Shown here one piece after another: positions 7,613 through 18,769 of a stretch of DNA of 64,000 bases. The stretch's first letter is position 1. Each line of letters begins with the position of its first letter. Made by a program: the position numbers and the translations under genes. The notes under the pieces were generated by a model, which was not told where the DNA came from, searched no databases, and saw only the letters and a program-made list of their open reading frames with translations. Origin of the DNA: Pollenia angustigena (taxonomy: Eukaryota > Arthropoda > Insecta > Diptera > Polleniidae); NCBI GenBank assembly GCA_930367215.1, contig OV884057.1, forward strand, positions 105,239,284 through 105,303,283, in the 5' to 3' direction.

Positions 7613-9892
7613 TTAATTAAATTCAGATATAATTAGATCCCTGTATTTTAAACAAATTCGTAAATATTTGTAAAGACGCATGTAATCCTTGCCGTTTAAT
7701 AATTCATATACTTCTTCAGAACATAGAAGTCTTTTACCAAAAAAGTTTAAACGGTAACTAACAAAAATAGGACATCTGCCTATCAAATGATGTGTGTTTT
7801 CCTGTTCATTACAGTTACAGAGTGTACACAAATTATCATTGTTTCCACTGAATGCACGAGCGTTTAAGTTAAGAAGGCCACCTCTAGCTTTAAGTATCAA
7901 GCTAACGGCATGTGCTGAATTACTATCACAAAAGTAAGGCTGCAATTCGAGCCTTTTTAAGTATTTTACTGCATATTTCGTAATCATAGGCTCGAATTGC
8001 ACCCGAACCCACTAGCACGAAATATTTTAAATGATAGCGGCCACACTCGCTTAAGAAGAAGAGACACTGCGGCACTTGTCCAATTAGATGAGCGATAAAC
8101 ACCTATAAAAGTGAACAGAACCCGCGATGAACAAAATTTTTGTCTGGCACTGGCAGGACAAAAAATAATATTAGGTTAAGATTTGATTAATTATTGTTAG
8201 TTAATATTTAATATATGAAGATTCAATAAATAAATAATGAAAAAAAAAAAAAAAAAAAAAAAGTAAGGCTGAGTATCATACTGTAATGTAGGGTACATAT
8301 CATGAAATCTAGAGCCTCTGGCCCTTACGACGAATTTCTCATATTCAGTGATTCTTAAAGATTCAAGAATGCGCTTGTGAAAGAATTGAATATTTGTTCT
8401 CCAAACTTCAATGTCATGATTTATACCGATTTCACTGCATAATGAATTCCAATGAGGAAGCCAAAAAGTGTTTTGTCGTAAGGTCTCATCAGCAAGTAGT
8501 CGAGGTAGTCTATTGACTGGCAGGTTTAAAACCTTTCTGACGTAACTGAAATGTAAATTTAGTGTCTCTAAAAAAAGCGAGTTAAGGCCAGTTTCAATAT
8601 GTAACATATAATTGGGTGTATTTTCGGGGAGGTATAAAATTTTTTTCAAAAAATAGCGCAATAATTTTTCAACTTCATCGAAGCTAAGATAACCCTAAAC
8701 CTGTGCACCATAAAACATAATCGATTTGGCTGCAGAATGGAAAATTTTAAGTTTGTTAGAAAAATTTATCTTGGGGTGATGAATATAGCTTAACCAAGTG
8801 GTATTTATCGCTGTTTTAGATAAAGCAAGTTTAGATTCGAGGTGTTTTCTAAAAGATAAATTGTAAGTCAAATTGATGCCAAGGTACTTGTATTCGTTTA
8901 CTACATCAATAATATTGTCACCGAATTTCCAATACAGACCCTGGCTGACCCTTGTACCACTTCTGAATACCATTATCTTTGATTTATCGAGATTAATTCT
9001 TAAACACCACTGAGTACAATAAACATACAATGAATCAATCATATTTTGCAGTACCTTTGGAGAGTCTGAAAGGAGAACAATGTCATCGGCGTATAGTAAA
9101 ACTTTCACAACAATTCCAGCAACATCAATACCACCCGGAAGGTGGTCATGAAGGTCGTTTAGGTAGAGGGAGAACAAAACTGGGCTTAGTAAGCACCCCT
9201 GTTTTACACCTTGGGTGACAGTGAAGGGGTCAGAAAGGGTGTTACCATCCCAAACCTGGCTAGTGGTATTGTTGTACAGTTTCCGTAAAATACGTACTAT
9301 TTTACTAGACAAACCCGTACGACATAACTTATAAAACAAAGCGTTTCTTGGAATTAAATCAAAGGCTGCGGAAAAATCAATAAAAAATGCGTACGTGTTC
9401 TTTTTTTGACTTAAGTTTAAATTTACAATACTGATTAAATTGAACAAATTGTCTACAGTAGAATAACTCTTGCGAAATCCCGCTTGATACTCGTTGATGA
9501 TATTATGACAGGCAATCCAGCTGTTAATACGATTAAGTAGTATGCCTGTAAAAAGTTTGTAAATAGTATCGAGAAGAGACAGTCCTCTATAATTTGAAAC
9601 AACATTAATATCTCCTTTTTTAAATAATGGGATAATAACCGAATTACGAAAAGAGTCTGGGATATCTTCCTTTAGGAAAATAACGTTAAAAAGCGATTAA
9701 ACTTCATTTAAAAAACATAAAGGGGAATTTTTATAGAATTCATAACTAATTCTGTCTTGACCAGGGGCCTTATTTAATTTGGCTGCTTTTATGACTAAAT
9801 CAAGTTCACTCATCTCCAATGGGGAATCAATAAAAGGGTCTATAATGTTGACCGAGGATAATAAAATATCACAATCAAAATCCTCTTGAGAT
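7613..9892 (-). pseudogene. LINE reverse transcriptase (ORF2) relic, YADD type
   Basis: Read right to left: a KAPGQDRISYEFY-type motif near 9770, NYRGLSLLDTIYK near 9590, FIDFSAAFDLIPR near 9370, GVKQGCLLSPVLF near 9200, catalytic YADD near 9090, then the thumb region and a C-terminal zinc-knuckle-like CTLCNCNEQENTHHLIGRC near 7800. Damage: an in-frame TAA at 9697-9699, a frameshift near 8690, and splitting by the 7945-8262 insertion. The N-terminal endonuclease is missing. The clade cannot be fixed by eye. Confidence 0.8.
7945..8262 (+). mobile_element. Short poly(A) retroposon inside the LINE
   Basis: The sequence GTAAGGCTG (extended by A bases that merge with the tail) flanks it at 7936-7944 and 8263-8271, and a run of about 24 A precedes the right copy. 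The LINE frame reads across if the insert is removed. The first 56 bases are a hairpin: a 14-bp arm TGCAATTCGAGCCT and its reverse complement about 30 bp later, which may come from twin priming or template switching. No ORF or clear tRNA promoter boxes are visible, so it may be a 5'-truncated LINE tail or a SINE. Confidence 0.7.
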
Positions 9893-9893
9893 A

Positions 9894-10225
9894 AATAGTT
9901 GAGTTAAATACATTCAATTTATAAAGTAACACTATCCAGTGAGACACAAAGAATGCTGACGAAGGCCGTAGCGGGCCAGAAAATGCATTACATTCTGCTG
10001 GTGTCTAATAATTGTAAATTTTTCTGTACATTCAATATACCTCATTGCTTTCCAAAGGAAGGCTAAGGTAAAATGTAAAAAGAAAATACAATATAATAGT
10101 CTGGTAGTGTATAAAGTCATTTCTGAAAAATTGAAGGAATACAACTATTACAAAAAAGCTTTATAAAATACATAACTGAAATTTAGCTCATAGAATAAAT
10201 TCGAAAAATTAAAAATGTTGAAGAA
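9894..10225 (-). repeat. 382-bp repeat, inverted copy, second part
   Basis: Continues the inverted copy begun at 7363 and carries the reverse of the MTLYTTRLLYC frame. It ends near 10225 in A/T-rich sequence. Confidence 0.75.
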
Positions 10226-10439
10226 AATATTAATTTTTTAGTTTCTAATTATTTTTCGTCATTAGTGATAGAAATAAGCTTTAAAATGAGATATCATTCA
10301 TTAAATTTGATGCGATGGTATGGGAGATATTTGCAAACAACAAAAAAAAAGCGCTTTAGAAATAATATGTATATATGATTAGTTTGAAAATAAAATGGAA
10401 AGCTCAATTTGAGCGGCTTGTCCAGCTTATTTAGAAAAA

Positions 10440-10840
10440 CTTAGAAATTGATCGCGGAAAACACCAAAGTTTGGTATGATGAAAAATGCATGTAAGCAGT
10501 TATGGGAAGAGTTTATAGTGGAGTTAAATAGTCTGGGACCACGACAAGAACTTCTTTTAAACACTTATAATCTTCTTACAATATTCTTGGAACAGGTTTG
10601 GATACACTACAAGGCAAAGTATAAGGATAAAACTTGCCAACAATAAAATAAACAATCAAGCGAGAGGGGGAGGGCTATCACAAGAAGTTCCATTAAATAG
10701 TCTTGAGGATACTGTTTCGCAGCTCTTGTATTGTAAGTCCGGCCAAGTATTTGGTGTTGAAAATATTCCACCACCAAGTGACAATTTTACTGAGTCAGTT
10801 TATCCCAACCAGAAGAAGAACTCATCAGGCACAATAAAGT
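10440..10840 (+). pseudogene. Myb/SANT-like (Zeste-type) regulator relic
   Basis: In shifting frames it reads KQLWEEFIVELNSLGP, then a W-x3-KAKYKDK stretch, then ARGGG and PLNSLEDTVSQLL, then GQVFGVENIPPP. This order is typical of the insect Myb/SANT-like DNA-binding proteins that accompany transposons or are related to Zeste (from memory). Several frame changes and an early stop make it dead. It lies inside the 5.9-kb hAT-like element, where it may be original cargo or an insertion. Confidence 0.6.
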
Positions 10841-11183
10841 TTCGTTACTTATTAGACGTTCTTACTTGGCACTGGGAAGTTCAAAAGGGTTGGAATCATC
10901 ACGAATTTGTCTTATTGTACGAAGCGCATCTATACAAGAGTTTTCCTATTATCCCCCCATTATAAAGATTACATATATTTATTCTAAACTATAGATGACA
11001 CTAAAGTTTAAATTCAATATGCTGATTTTTTATACCTAAAAAACGTTAAAACTTTTTCATTGTTTACCATCTTCATTAACTGCCGTGTCTACAATATATG
11101 CACATAAAAACTTTTCGATACTATCGATAGTATCGATAGCTTTTGAGCTAACTATCGAAACTATCGATAGTTTTGCAGCTCTA

Positions 11184-11808
11184 GAGGAAGCAGCAGCAAT
11201 TCTCAATGACGAAAAGAATACATTACCATCTGGCTCTCAATCAAGAGGACAAGTTCTAAATAAATCAACAGGAGCTGTTAAAGAAGCAGATGTTGTTAAG
11301 AATTCCCAACTTGGAAAACAATTTTTCGATGCTGTATTTGCAAACCAGTCAACAACAATTCAATTGAATGATGATTTTCAAAATCCCTTGGAATCTAGCA
11401 ACAGATGTGTTACAGTTTTAGAGAGAATCCTACATGGATCAAGAAATATCCTCTATATCCTTAATAGAAGATGAATTTAAGACGGTCAAAAACAAAAAAC
11501 GAAAATTTCAAGGTGAAGTAAAAATCGATTTAACAAAATGTCATTTTAAAAATAAGGTGGCTGATGGCACTAATCGTACAAACAGGTACTCACTCTTAGG
11601 AGATTTTAATGTAGAGGCCGAAAAGCCAATTAATAACACAAATTTAGAACGTAAGAAATCTAGAAATAATAATGATTCTCAAACACATGTTAACAATAAG
11701 ATTTTATATTGCCCCCCTATATTTCTGGAGAATGTGAATGTTAAATCTCTTGTTGACCAGTTAAAGTCTAACAGTCTAATTCATAAACGCATCATTGCAG
11801 CTTTATAA
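11184..11808 (+). pseudogene. LINE ORF1 (gag-like) N-terminal relic
   Basis: Two overlapping frames, 11184-11474 and 11434-11808, change frame around 11430. The second has a lysine-rich start, then NRYSLLGDFN and CPPIFLENV, a pattern typical of Jockey/I-clade gag-like ORF1 just ahead of the nucleic-acid-binding part. The later parts of a similar ORF1 occur at 27287-27496 and 28839-29212. It ends in TAA at 11808 without zinc knuckles. Confidence 0.5.
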
Positions 11809-13050
11809 GTCATTAATAAGCAAAAGTCGAAAAAAAAGTATTTATAAATGTTTCATAAATTTGAAACAACATCTTTTGTAAGTTGTTGTGTTGTTTTTAT
11901 TTTGTTTTTCTTAACCTACTTACAACTACAATTTATGTTGAGAGAATTTCAACTAATTGTAGTGGGGAATGTAAGATGAGATAAACCCACTGTTGTTTAT
12001 TGTTGATGTGTTTTGTTTAAGCTTTGATATTATTACAAGTAGAACTGTTGCTATAATTCTTATACGTTTAACAGTTTTATTTGGTTTAATATCTTTAGTT
12101 TTTCTAAAATCTTTATGGATGAAGTTTCCTGATGATCTGGCCTAAGCAACCAGTGAAATGCATAGGAATAGCTTATCCCATCAACAATGAATTTCAAGTG
12201 TTTTTGTCAAGAATAAAAACTGGGAATTAAGCACGAATAACAAAATCTTTTGAAATTATAATTTGAAATATTTATATTTATTTAGCCTTTACCCTACTTT
12301 AAGCGTTTAATAAAGTGATATTTCAATGTTTGTTAAAATAAAATTTTAATAATTGGATGAAAAATTAAAAATTTTTGACTTCTTATTTATTTTAAAAAAA
12401 AAGTTTAATACGCATAAAAATTTTTTTTCTAGAAAAACGATAACTAATGTTTGAATTAATTTTAAATATAAGCTGCTTGATGGAATAACGTGGGTCGCGA
12501 GATACTTATGTATGTTCTCTGTTGAAACTTAAAGTCGTTATAACTTTTTGCGTAAAATATAAAAAGCTATTAAGATTTATTTCAAATAATGTAAACCTCT
12601 TTTTTACCATTCATTACACTTATATTTTAAAATGTCTTTCAAATAGGTAAAGTATTTGTTAAAGCAAACACAAAGTAGAAACCACATAGTATATCGTCTG
12701 TTGGTTACTGGTTTGCCGCACGGAACAAAAATGTTTTGTTCTACATGCTTTGAATATTTTAATTTTTGCATCGAAAATTTTAATTATAGCACAAAAAGTG
12801 ACAAATGAAGCAAAACAATTAGAACTGTAAAATAAGGGTATCAGGCAATGCTAGAGCTAGATATCTCTTAATATATTCGAGACATCAAAAAAGGTATTAA
12901 ATGTTATAAAAAAGGGTGTCATTATTATTATATAGAATTGATTTAAAACTAAATGTTTGTAAAAATGTGCCTGCCAGAAATTTAGAAACTAATTTTAGCA
13001 ATTACCAAAAAAGCGATAATAACAAATTAAATTGAAGTTAAAAGAACAAT
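11809..13050. other. Intergenic, no gene recognised; one dispersed repeat
   Basis: A/T-rich. The only structure I can support is the segment 12090-12225, which recurs at 34628-34750 (listed separately). Confidence 0.5.
12090..12225 (+). repeat. Dispersed repeat with CTGATGA...GAAA core, copy 1
   Basis: Shares TTAGTTTTTCTAAAATCTTT, GGATGA, CCTGATGATCTG, CAACCAGTGAAATGCA and TAGCTTATCCCATCAACA with 34628-34750. The CTGATGA/GAAA spacing is loosely like a hammerhead ribozyme core with a CTGG/CCAG stem, but no cleavage-site strand was identified. Confidence 0.6.
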
Positions 13051-13059
13051 TCTTCATGG

Positions 13060-13240
13060 GTTCTGTCGAGCAACGGTGTGTAGAATTTCAGCCAGAGTGG
13101 CTCGTGCTTTAGCTCGCTTGGGCAATAGAAAAATTAAAATGCCTTCATCTCTTATAGAGGAAGCAATCCTAATGAGAGAATTTAAGACATTTTAAAATTT
13201 CCCAGACGTTATTGGTACGCACATACCAGAGAACAGCTTT
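13060..13240 (+). pseudogene. PIF/Harbinger transposase fragment
   Basis: Translates as ATVCRISARVARALARLG, IKMPSSLIEEAILM, then FPDVIGTHIP. This is the DDE_Tnp_4-type segment around the first catalytic Asp, but the IDC that should precede THI is deleted, so the catalytic Asp is missing. A stop lies within the segment (EFKTF*). Nothing downstream to 13500 is recognisable. Confidence 0.6.
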
Positions 13241-14084
13241 ATGCGATTGAAAAAAATCACATTTAATCAACAACAACAAATACACTCGCTTGCGGTCATG
13301 CAATCAAACTTGCGCAACCGCAAATATTCGCTGCTGGTTTGCAGTCATTCAAATATTGCACATCGTGCTTTGTTATTTATACAATCGTTAGCTTCGTTTT
13401 TAATAAAGATGTTTGTGTGTTCTTTAAATACAAACAAAAAAGCCAGAAATGAAGCAATTATTACTCATGTATTCATTCAGCATTAACTATGTAGTACGAG
13501 AAAAAAAAATTAAAATGAAACTAAACCAGGCATTTCCAAAAATTTTTTGGTTGTGTATTAGTGAGTACCAGAGAGTAAAAAATTGAGAGAATACAGCCGA
13601 AATAAAATGTTAGTAATATTTTTTATAAGTTGTATAACACAAAGGTACAAAATAAAAATTTTTTGTGTTGATAAAATATTTGTAGCAATTCTTTACCAAT
13701 TCAATGTCGCTGATTTTAAAACTGCACCTTTTTTTTATTCGGAAGCTTTTTGACTCTAAATCAGGTTCAAATATCTTATAAACAATTGTAAAAAATAAAG
13801 ATTTTATTGCACGCAAATCACAGCTGATAGAAAAAAGTGCAGTTTTAAAATCAGAGACATTGAATTGGTTAAGAACGGGGGCTGATTTAAAACCATGTGA
13901 GATCAGGCCATGATGGCTTTATCGCCCATTCAAATGAAAAAAATAAAAAGGCTTTATCTGCCTATTGAACGAGAGATAAAGCTGCTACAAATTTTCTATC
14001 AACACAAAAAATGTTTAATTTTGTTCCCTTGTGTTATACAACTTATAAAATAAAATCTTCTAAATTTATACTTTTATGGCAGTT

Positions 14085-15330
14085 TCGTAATAGTACAATG
14101 CTCTTCAAATGGGATGAACTTAATTTATTATCTACGTTGCTTAAAACAAATAAATTTTAAATCCGAAAAAATTTGTTCGCATAGGTAAGTAGTGCCGAAT
14201 AAAGAGAGGCACTTAAATGAATTTTTTTTTAGTTCAGGATAGAACTCGCCATCCAAATCTTTCCAGAACTCTACAATATTATTTTCGTCTGGAGCATTTA
14301 CTTCGCTCCGTAGTATGATTAGTTCTGACTAAATATCAAATTCGTAGTTGCTTACATCGCAACGAAAAGGGTTTTCGAAAAGATCTAATAGCGGTTGTAA
14401 AATTACAAAATCTTGAAACCTGTCTTGAAAATTATTGAAAAGTGTTTCAAATATTTCGGCATATTCATATCTTTTGTCGATTTCGAGATTTCTATAAACA
14501 AGTGAAGTTTTTGGAAAATTGGAAAAATCACCAGTTTTAATTTAGGAACAAATTAGAAAAAGTTTTGTTTTAAAATTGTGAATGATTTTTGACAAGTCGC
14601 AAATATTGCGTTCTTTTCCTTGCAATTCCAAATTTAGTTCATTTAACATACTTGTCGTATCTGCCAAAAAAGCTTAGTCTAAAATAAAATTATTGTCTTT
14701 TAAACACTGTACTAAAACTATTTCTATTTTCTCAGTTTTTAGGAACTGAATAACTTCTTCTCTTAAATCATAAAGTCTATTCAGGCAATCACCGCGACTT
14801 AGCCACCGAACTTCTGTAAAAATTTTCAGGTCACAGATCATAGCATTTTTATTTTTTAAAAAGGTTACAAATTTTCGGTGGGTAAGCGCTTGATGTCCGC
14901 CTTGAATTTTATTTATTATGTCCTCTGCTGTCTTCATAGCTGGGGTATCACTTATGAATTTCGATGCAAGAGCGGTTTAATGAATTATGCAGTGAAAATT
15001 ATGAACTGCAAATTCGTGTTTTTTTAATTGGCCTATAAGCCCATTATATTTGCCCAACATTACATTCGCTCCATCTGTGTAGACTCCAGCAAATTTGTTT
15101 ATGTCTACAATGGAAAGAAGCTTTTCTGTGACAACGTACCAGTAACATTTCCATAAAATGTTTCTAAAGTAAACATTGACTCAAAAATAGTGTATTCGCT
15201 GTCTACGCATCGAATACAAATGACAAGTTCACACAGATCATTTATGTCAGTTTCGTCTAAACAAATTGAAAAAAATTCGCAATTAATTACTTTTTCCCTA
15301 ATTGCAGATTGATTTTAAATCTCAAATAAT
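14085..15330 (-). pseudogene. hAT transposase relic
   Basis: Read right to left: a FFSICLDETDINDLCELVI segment near 15230, FAGVYTDGANVMLG near 15080, FAVHNFHCIIH near 14980, the best frame 14937-14674 with ALTHRKFVTFL and FTEVRWLSRGDCLNRLYDLR, and the C-terminal dimerisation part with FEDP-like FENPFRCDVS and LFGTTYLCEQIFSDLKF near 14190. This is the ZBED/GTF2IRD2-like hAT lineage as I remember it. Stops occur near 14980, 14675, 14545 and 14330; the gene is dead. The catalytic order (CLDET-type D, D, distal E) is partly preserved. Confidence 0.75.
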
Positions 15331-15396
15331 TACCATTTTACAAAGTTCTTTGCTTTGCATGTAAACTAATGAAATGTTATATTATTCTACATTTAA

Positions 15397-15665
15397 AGAC
15401 TCAACCATAATATGCATAGTCTTACTTAACCTACTGTCAAAAATTAACAAAAAGTCTCTCAAACGTATTTAAGAAAACAAAAACAAAATAAAAAAACATT
15501 TGATTCCGTACGGAATGTGCGATTAGATTCGCACCTTGCTTAAGCAAATGACAGTTTCATTAAACTTTGCAAAAAGTTTCCTTAAGTTCAATATGGTTTG
15601 CCTCATATAATTTACATGTATTCGCTCATTCGCTTAAGCCAACTTAAGCACATTGTGGTTGGGCC
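15397..15665. mobile_element. TTAA-flanked (piggyBac-like) MITE in hAT copy 1
   Basis: TTAA at 15393-15396 and 15666-15669. The matching position in the second hAT copy (45727-45730) has a single TTAA and no insert, an empty-site comparison. Ends AGACTCAACCATAAT and the reverse of ATTGTGGTTGGGCC are weak inverted repeats. No ORF. Confidence 0.8.
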
Positions 15666-16849
15666 TTAAGTCTTAAAATTTGAACTCTAAATAAAAATTG
15701 CACGCAAGGCATTGGATGTTACCAAAATCATTTTTGTCCGCACAATATTTTTTGAGTGTTTGCTGAAACAAAATAATATAGCATCCGCTAGACATGTACA
15801 CTTGTCGAAGTCACATCGACGACTAAATTGAAGAGCATAAAAATATGTGTAAGTTTTGTTTTGCACAATTGTGCAAAGAAATGGAAATCCCTGAACTAAA
15901 CGCACATATGTAGGTACATAAATACAATTTCCATAGAAACAGACTTTTTTTTATCTTAAAAAGTACAGTAGTTCTGTATGTAGGTACAATGTATTCTTGT
16001 TATTGTTGTTAATTTTAACAAAGCATGAGAGTGGTTTGTTGTTGTTAATGCTAACAAGCGTCTCATCGAGTGGACAATGACTACCCAGCGGGAAAAAGAA
16101 GGAGTACGGAAGCCTTCCAGAAGGCCTCTGTACCCATTCTTTTGGATAAACAAGGCCTTCTCGCTCCATTCCATACTCATATCTTTTTTACACGCGTTGT
16201 CATTGCGGAGAAGGCCTTCCGCTTTCCTTTCTTCCCCAGAGCTTCTTAAAGGCCTTCAAATAAATGGCTCTTAGAAGGCTTTCCAGAGAATGATTGTCAA
16301 AAGGCCTTAGCAAAAAGGTTATCTTGTTATTTAACTTTTTATATATGTATACCTATTTTACAAACGTATGTTTATATATATTATTAAGCTTATTGTAGTT
16401 TAATAAAACATGTGATACCTATTTTTTTTATTGAAATAATCAAATTTGCTAAATATTGTAAAATAGATTGCAAATAAAAGTTTATAATAAAATAAAACTT
16501 TTAAGCACAAGTACCTATCTTCCTTAATGAAAAAAACTCAACTAAAATGATTTACATTATTGTTTTTATTTTGTATATTAATATGCACCTACTTTGTTAC
16601 TTTGTTTTTATAACGGGATCGCTTTGGCGAAAAAACAAAACAAAAAATTTTACTCTTTCTCTTTTCAACTTCAACTAAAATGATTTACCACATATGTTAC
16701 TTTGTTGTTGTTAGGGATGAAACGATACGAGTAAATACAAGTACATATTCGATACTTTTATATAAGTACCAAGTATTTTTGTAATCGATACTTAGCAACC
16801 GAGTAACAAGTAGTATCGATAGAAAAGTACTCGGTATCGGTCAAAAGAA

Positions 16850-17276
16850 GTCGTGTTGATTATTTTCCAAAGCTGGAGCAGCAGTAACGGTGTCAAGAAA
16901 CCGTTTGACCAGTTAACACCTATAAACCTCAAATCGTCTAGGTCCATTTCCTCAATTTATGGCTATAGGAAGTCCGTTATCATCTCGCGATAGCGAACAC
17001 CATTCGAAGAAGTACGATAACGCCGCCAGCCGCAGAAGTAACTGGGCGAGCATGTACATTTGTTTTTACATTTTATTGAGACCCGGTTGGCTGAAATTTG
17101 CGCACAATTCTCCCGATTGTGGAAACATTTGGTCGATTATGCTGACCAAAAAAAATCACGATGTGCATGAAATGCATTTTGATTGAACGACCATTTTCGT
17201 AAAAGGCTTTAACAATCTTAACGCGCTGCTGAATTGTGTACCTCTCAATGGTAGATGCTGTCAAATACTGAAACAA
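16850..17276 (-). pseudogene. Mariner/Tc1-type transposase fragments
   Basis: The 17276-17073 frame reads YTIQQRVKIVKAFYENG, then NVSTIGRIVRKFQPTGS, which is the N-terminal helix-turn-helix layout of mariner-related proteins. Left of it, in another frame, are ITDFL and EEMDLDDLRF, which resemble the block before the catalytic region of mariner transposases. The middle is deleted and no DD34D catalytic site remains. Assignment from remembered family patterns. Confidence 0.5.
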
Positions 17277-17386
17277 AGAAAGGTCAAATTAAGTTGCGCA
17301 AAAAACTTGACGTTAAGGTGTGACTCACAATTAACATCGTAGATTATGGTTTTACCACACTTTATTATATATTTACCAATTTAAAA

Positions 17387-18027
17387 ACAAGTAAGAAAGT
17401 ATAGTCGGTCAAGCCCGACCATATGATACCCTACACCACAGTATTTAAAAACACATCATGCTTATGTGTCCATATAAATATACATTTATCTATGTTTATA
17501 AACTTCATGAAAATCGGGTTGAAAGTTTGTGAGAGGCAGAAATCGCCCCCTCCCCTTGTGGTCCTATTTTTGAAAAACTATATAACTTATGTGTCCATAT
17601 AGATATGGATCTATCTATGTTTTAAATTTCATTAAAATCGGTTTGAGAGGCAGAAATTGGCCCTATCTCCCCTCGTGGTCCTATTTTTTAAAAAATTCGG
17701 TTTGATAGTTTCTGAGAGGAAGAAATTTCCCCCTATCTTCCCTCGTGGTCCTACGATTCAGCCCATTTTCAATAAGCTTAGTCCTTGTGCCAATAAGAAC
17801 CTATGACCCAAATTTTATCAAATTATCTCCAAAATTGCGACCTGTACTTTGCGCACAAGGTTACATGGACAGCCAGCCAGCCAGACGGACATCGTTAGTT
17901 CGACTCAGAAAGTGATGCTATGACGATCGGTATACTTTAAGGTGGGTCTAGGACCAATATTTTAAGGCGTTACACACATCAGCACAAATGCATAATACCC
18001 TCTCCACTATTGTGGTGTGGGTATAAT
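17387..18027 (+). repeat. Dispersed fly repeat, ACAAGTAAGAAAGTATAGTCGG type, copy 1
   Basis: Begins ACAAGTAAGAAAGTATAGTC and ends CACTATTGTGGTGTGGGTAT. It contains three degenerate ~100-bp units (CATATAGATATGGATC..., AAATTTCATTAAAATCGG). The same element in reverse orientation lies at 60689-61661, and a part at 37262-37380. No ORF. Confidence 0.75.
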
Positions 18028-18769
18028 AACATACATATTAACATTTAAAATAAATACACAGTGACATTGTTGATTTCTGGAATAAAAGTTGAATGAAGGA
18101 TTTATCCTGAACGTTCTATAAAATTTCGTTTCCTAAGATAAAAAAAAGACTTTTCGGAAGGGAATTGGTACTAGGTGGTAACAAAAAGTGGTCTCAATTT
18201 TTTTAAACTTTTCGTTTTGCACAAAAATTTGAAAGGGTCGTAGTTCTTATTGTATTATATAGTACATACTAAAACACTAATAAGAACGTTTATAAATGCT
18301 TCTTTCTATTCTTTTAGCATACAAACCGATACAAGTACCGATACAAGTAAGTATCGATACTTTGTTTTCGATACTGAGTAAGTATCGATACTTTACGAGC
18401 GATACCACATAGAGTAAAAGTATCGATACCTTAGAGGTATCGTTTCATCCCTAGTTGTTGTATAGGGATCTGAATTCTTTTGCTTGTGCAAAAAAACAAA
18501 ACAAAAAATGTTACTCCTTCTTTTCTCGCTTCTCATAGAAGAGAGTGTGGAGGCCTTCTATGAGGCATTCTTTTGCAGTTACGTAAGAATAGTAATTAAA
18601 TAAAAAAACATTAATTAGTATTGTGGTTATTTTGTTGAACCATTTATGGTTTTTAATCCAAATTTTTAATATTTTAATTAGGCTTAAGTTCATGAAATTT
18701 AATTTTCATTAAATTATTTTTACAACATGAAAATTAATTAAAATTGTTATTGATAATCTTTCATTCTTG

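Larger units (their letters stand above)
7411..9892 (-). mobile_element. LINE insertion, 5' truncated, with 11-bp TSD
   Basis: The flanks repeat AAATAGTTGAG (7400-7410 and 9893-9903). On the minus strand the element ends in four to five ATTC units instead of poly(A), a microsatellite tail like those of several non-LTR clades. The reverse-transcriptase coding region fills most of it. It inserted into the inverted 382-bp repeat and was itself hit by a poly(A) insertion at 7945-8262. Confidence 0.85.
5255..11183. mobile_element. hAT-like TIR element, 5.9 kb, heavily invaded
   Basis: Termini TAGAGCTGCAAAAC at the left and GTTTTGCAGCTCTA at the right, each followed inward by repeated ATCGATAG motifs. 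The flanking 8-mers are GAGGAAGA (5247-5254) and GAGGAAGC (11184-11191), one mismatch. The 8-bp duplication and TIR type fit hAT. Inside are the 382-bp repeats, a hairpin, two LINE insertions and a dead Myb/SANT-like gene. No hAT transposase is recognisable. Confidence 0.75.
13527..15893. mobile_element. hAT transposon copy 1 (CAGG(C/G)ATTTCC ends)
   Basis: Left end CAGGCATTTCC, right end GGAAATCCCTG, and an exact 8-bp duplication AACTAAAC at 13519-13526 and 15894-15901. It encodes a dead hAT transposase on the minus strand. A related copy with its own TSD lies at 43601-46203. A TTAA element (15397-15665) sits inside this copy but not in the other. Confidence 0.88.
16712..18453. mobile_element. 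hAT-like TIR element TAGGGATGAAACGATAC
   Basis: Ends TAGGGATGAAACGATAC and GTATCGTTTCATCCCTA, exact 8-bp duplication GTTGTTGT at 16704-16711 and 18454-18461. Subterminal sequence is dense in TATCGATAC motifs. It contains a mariner-type transposase scrap (16850-17276) and a dispersed repeat (17387-18027), but no hAT transposase. Confidence 0.85.
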
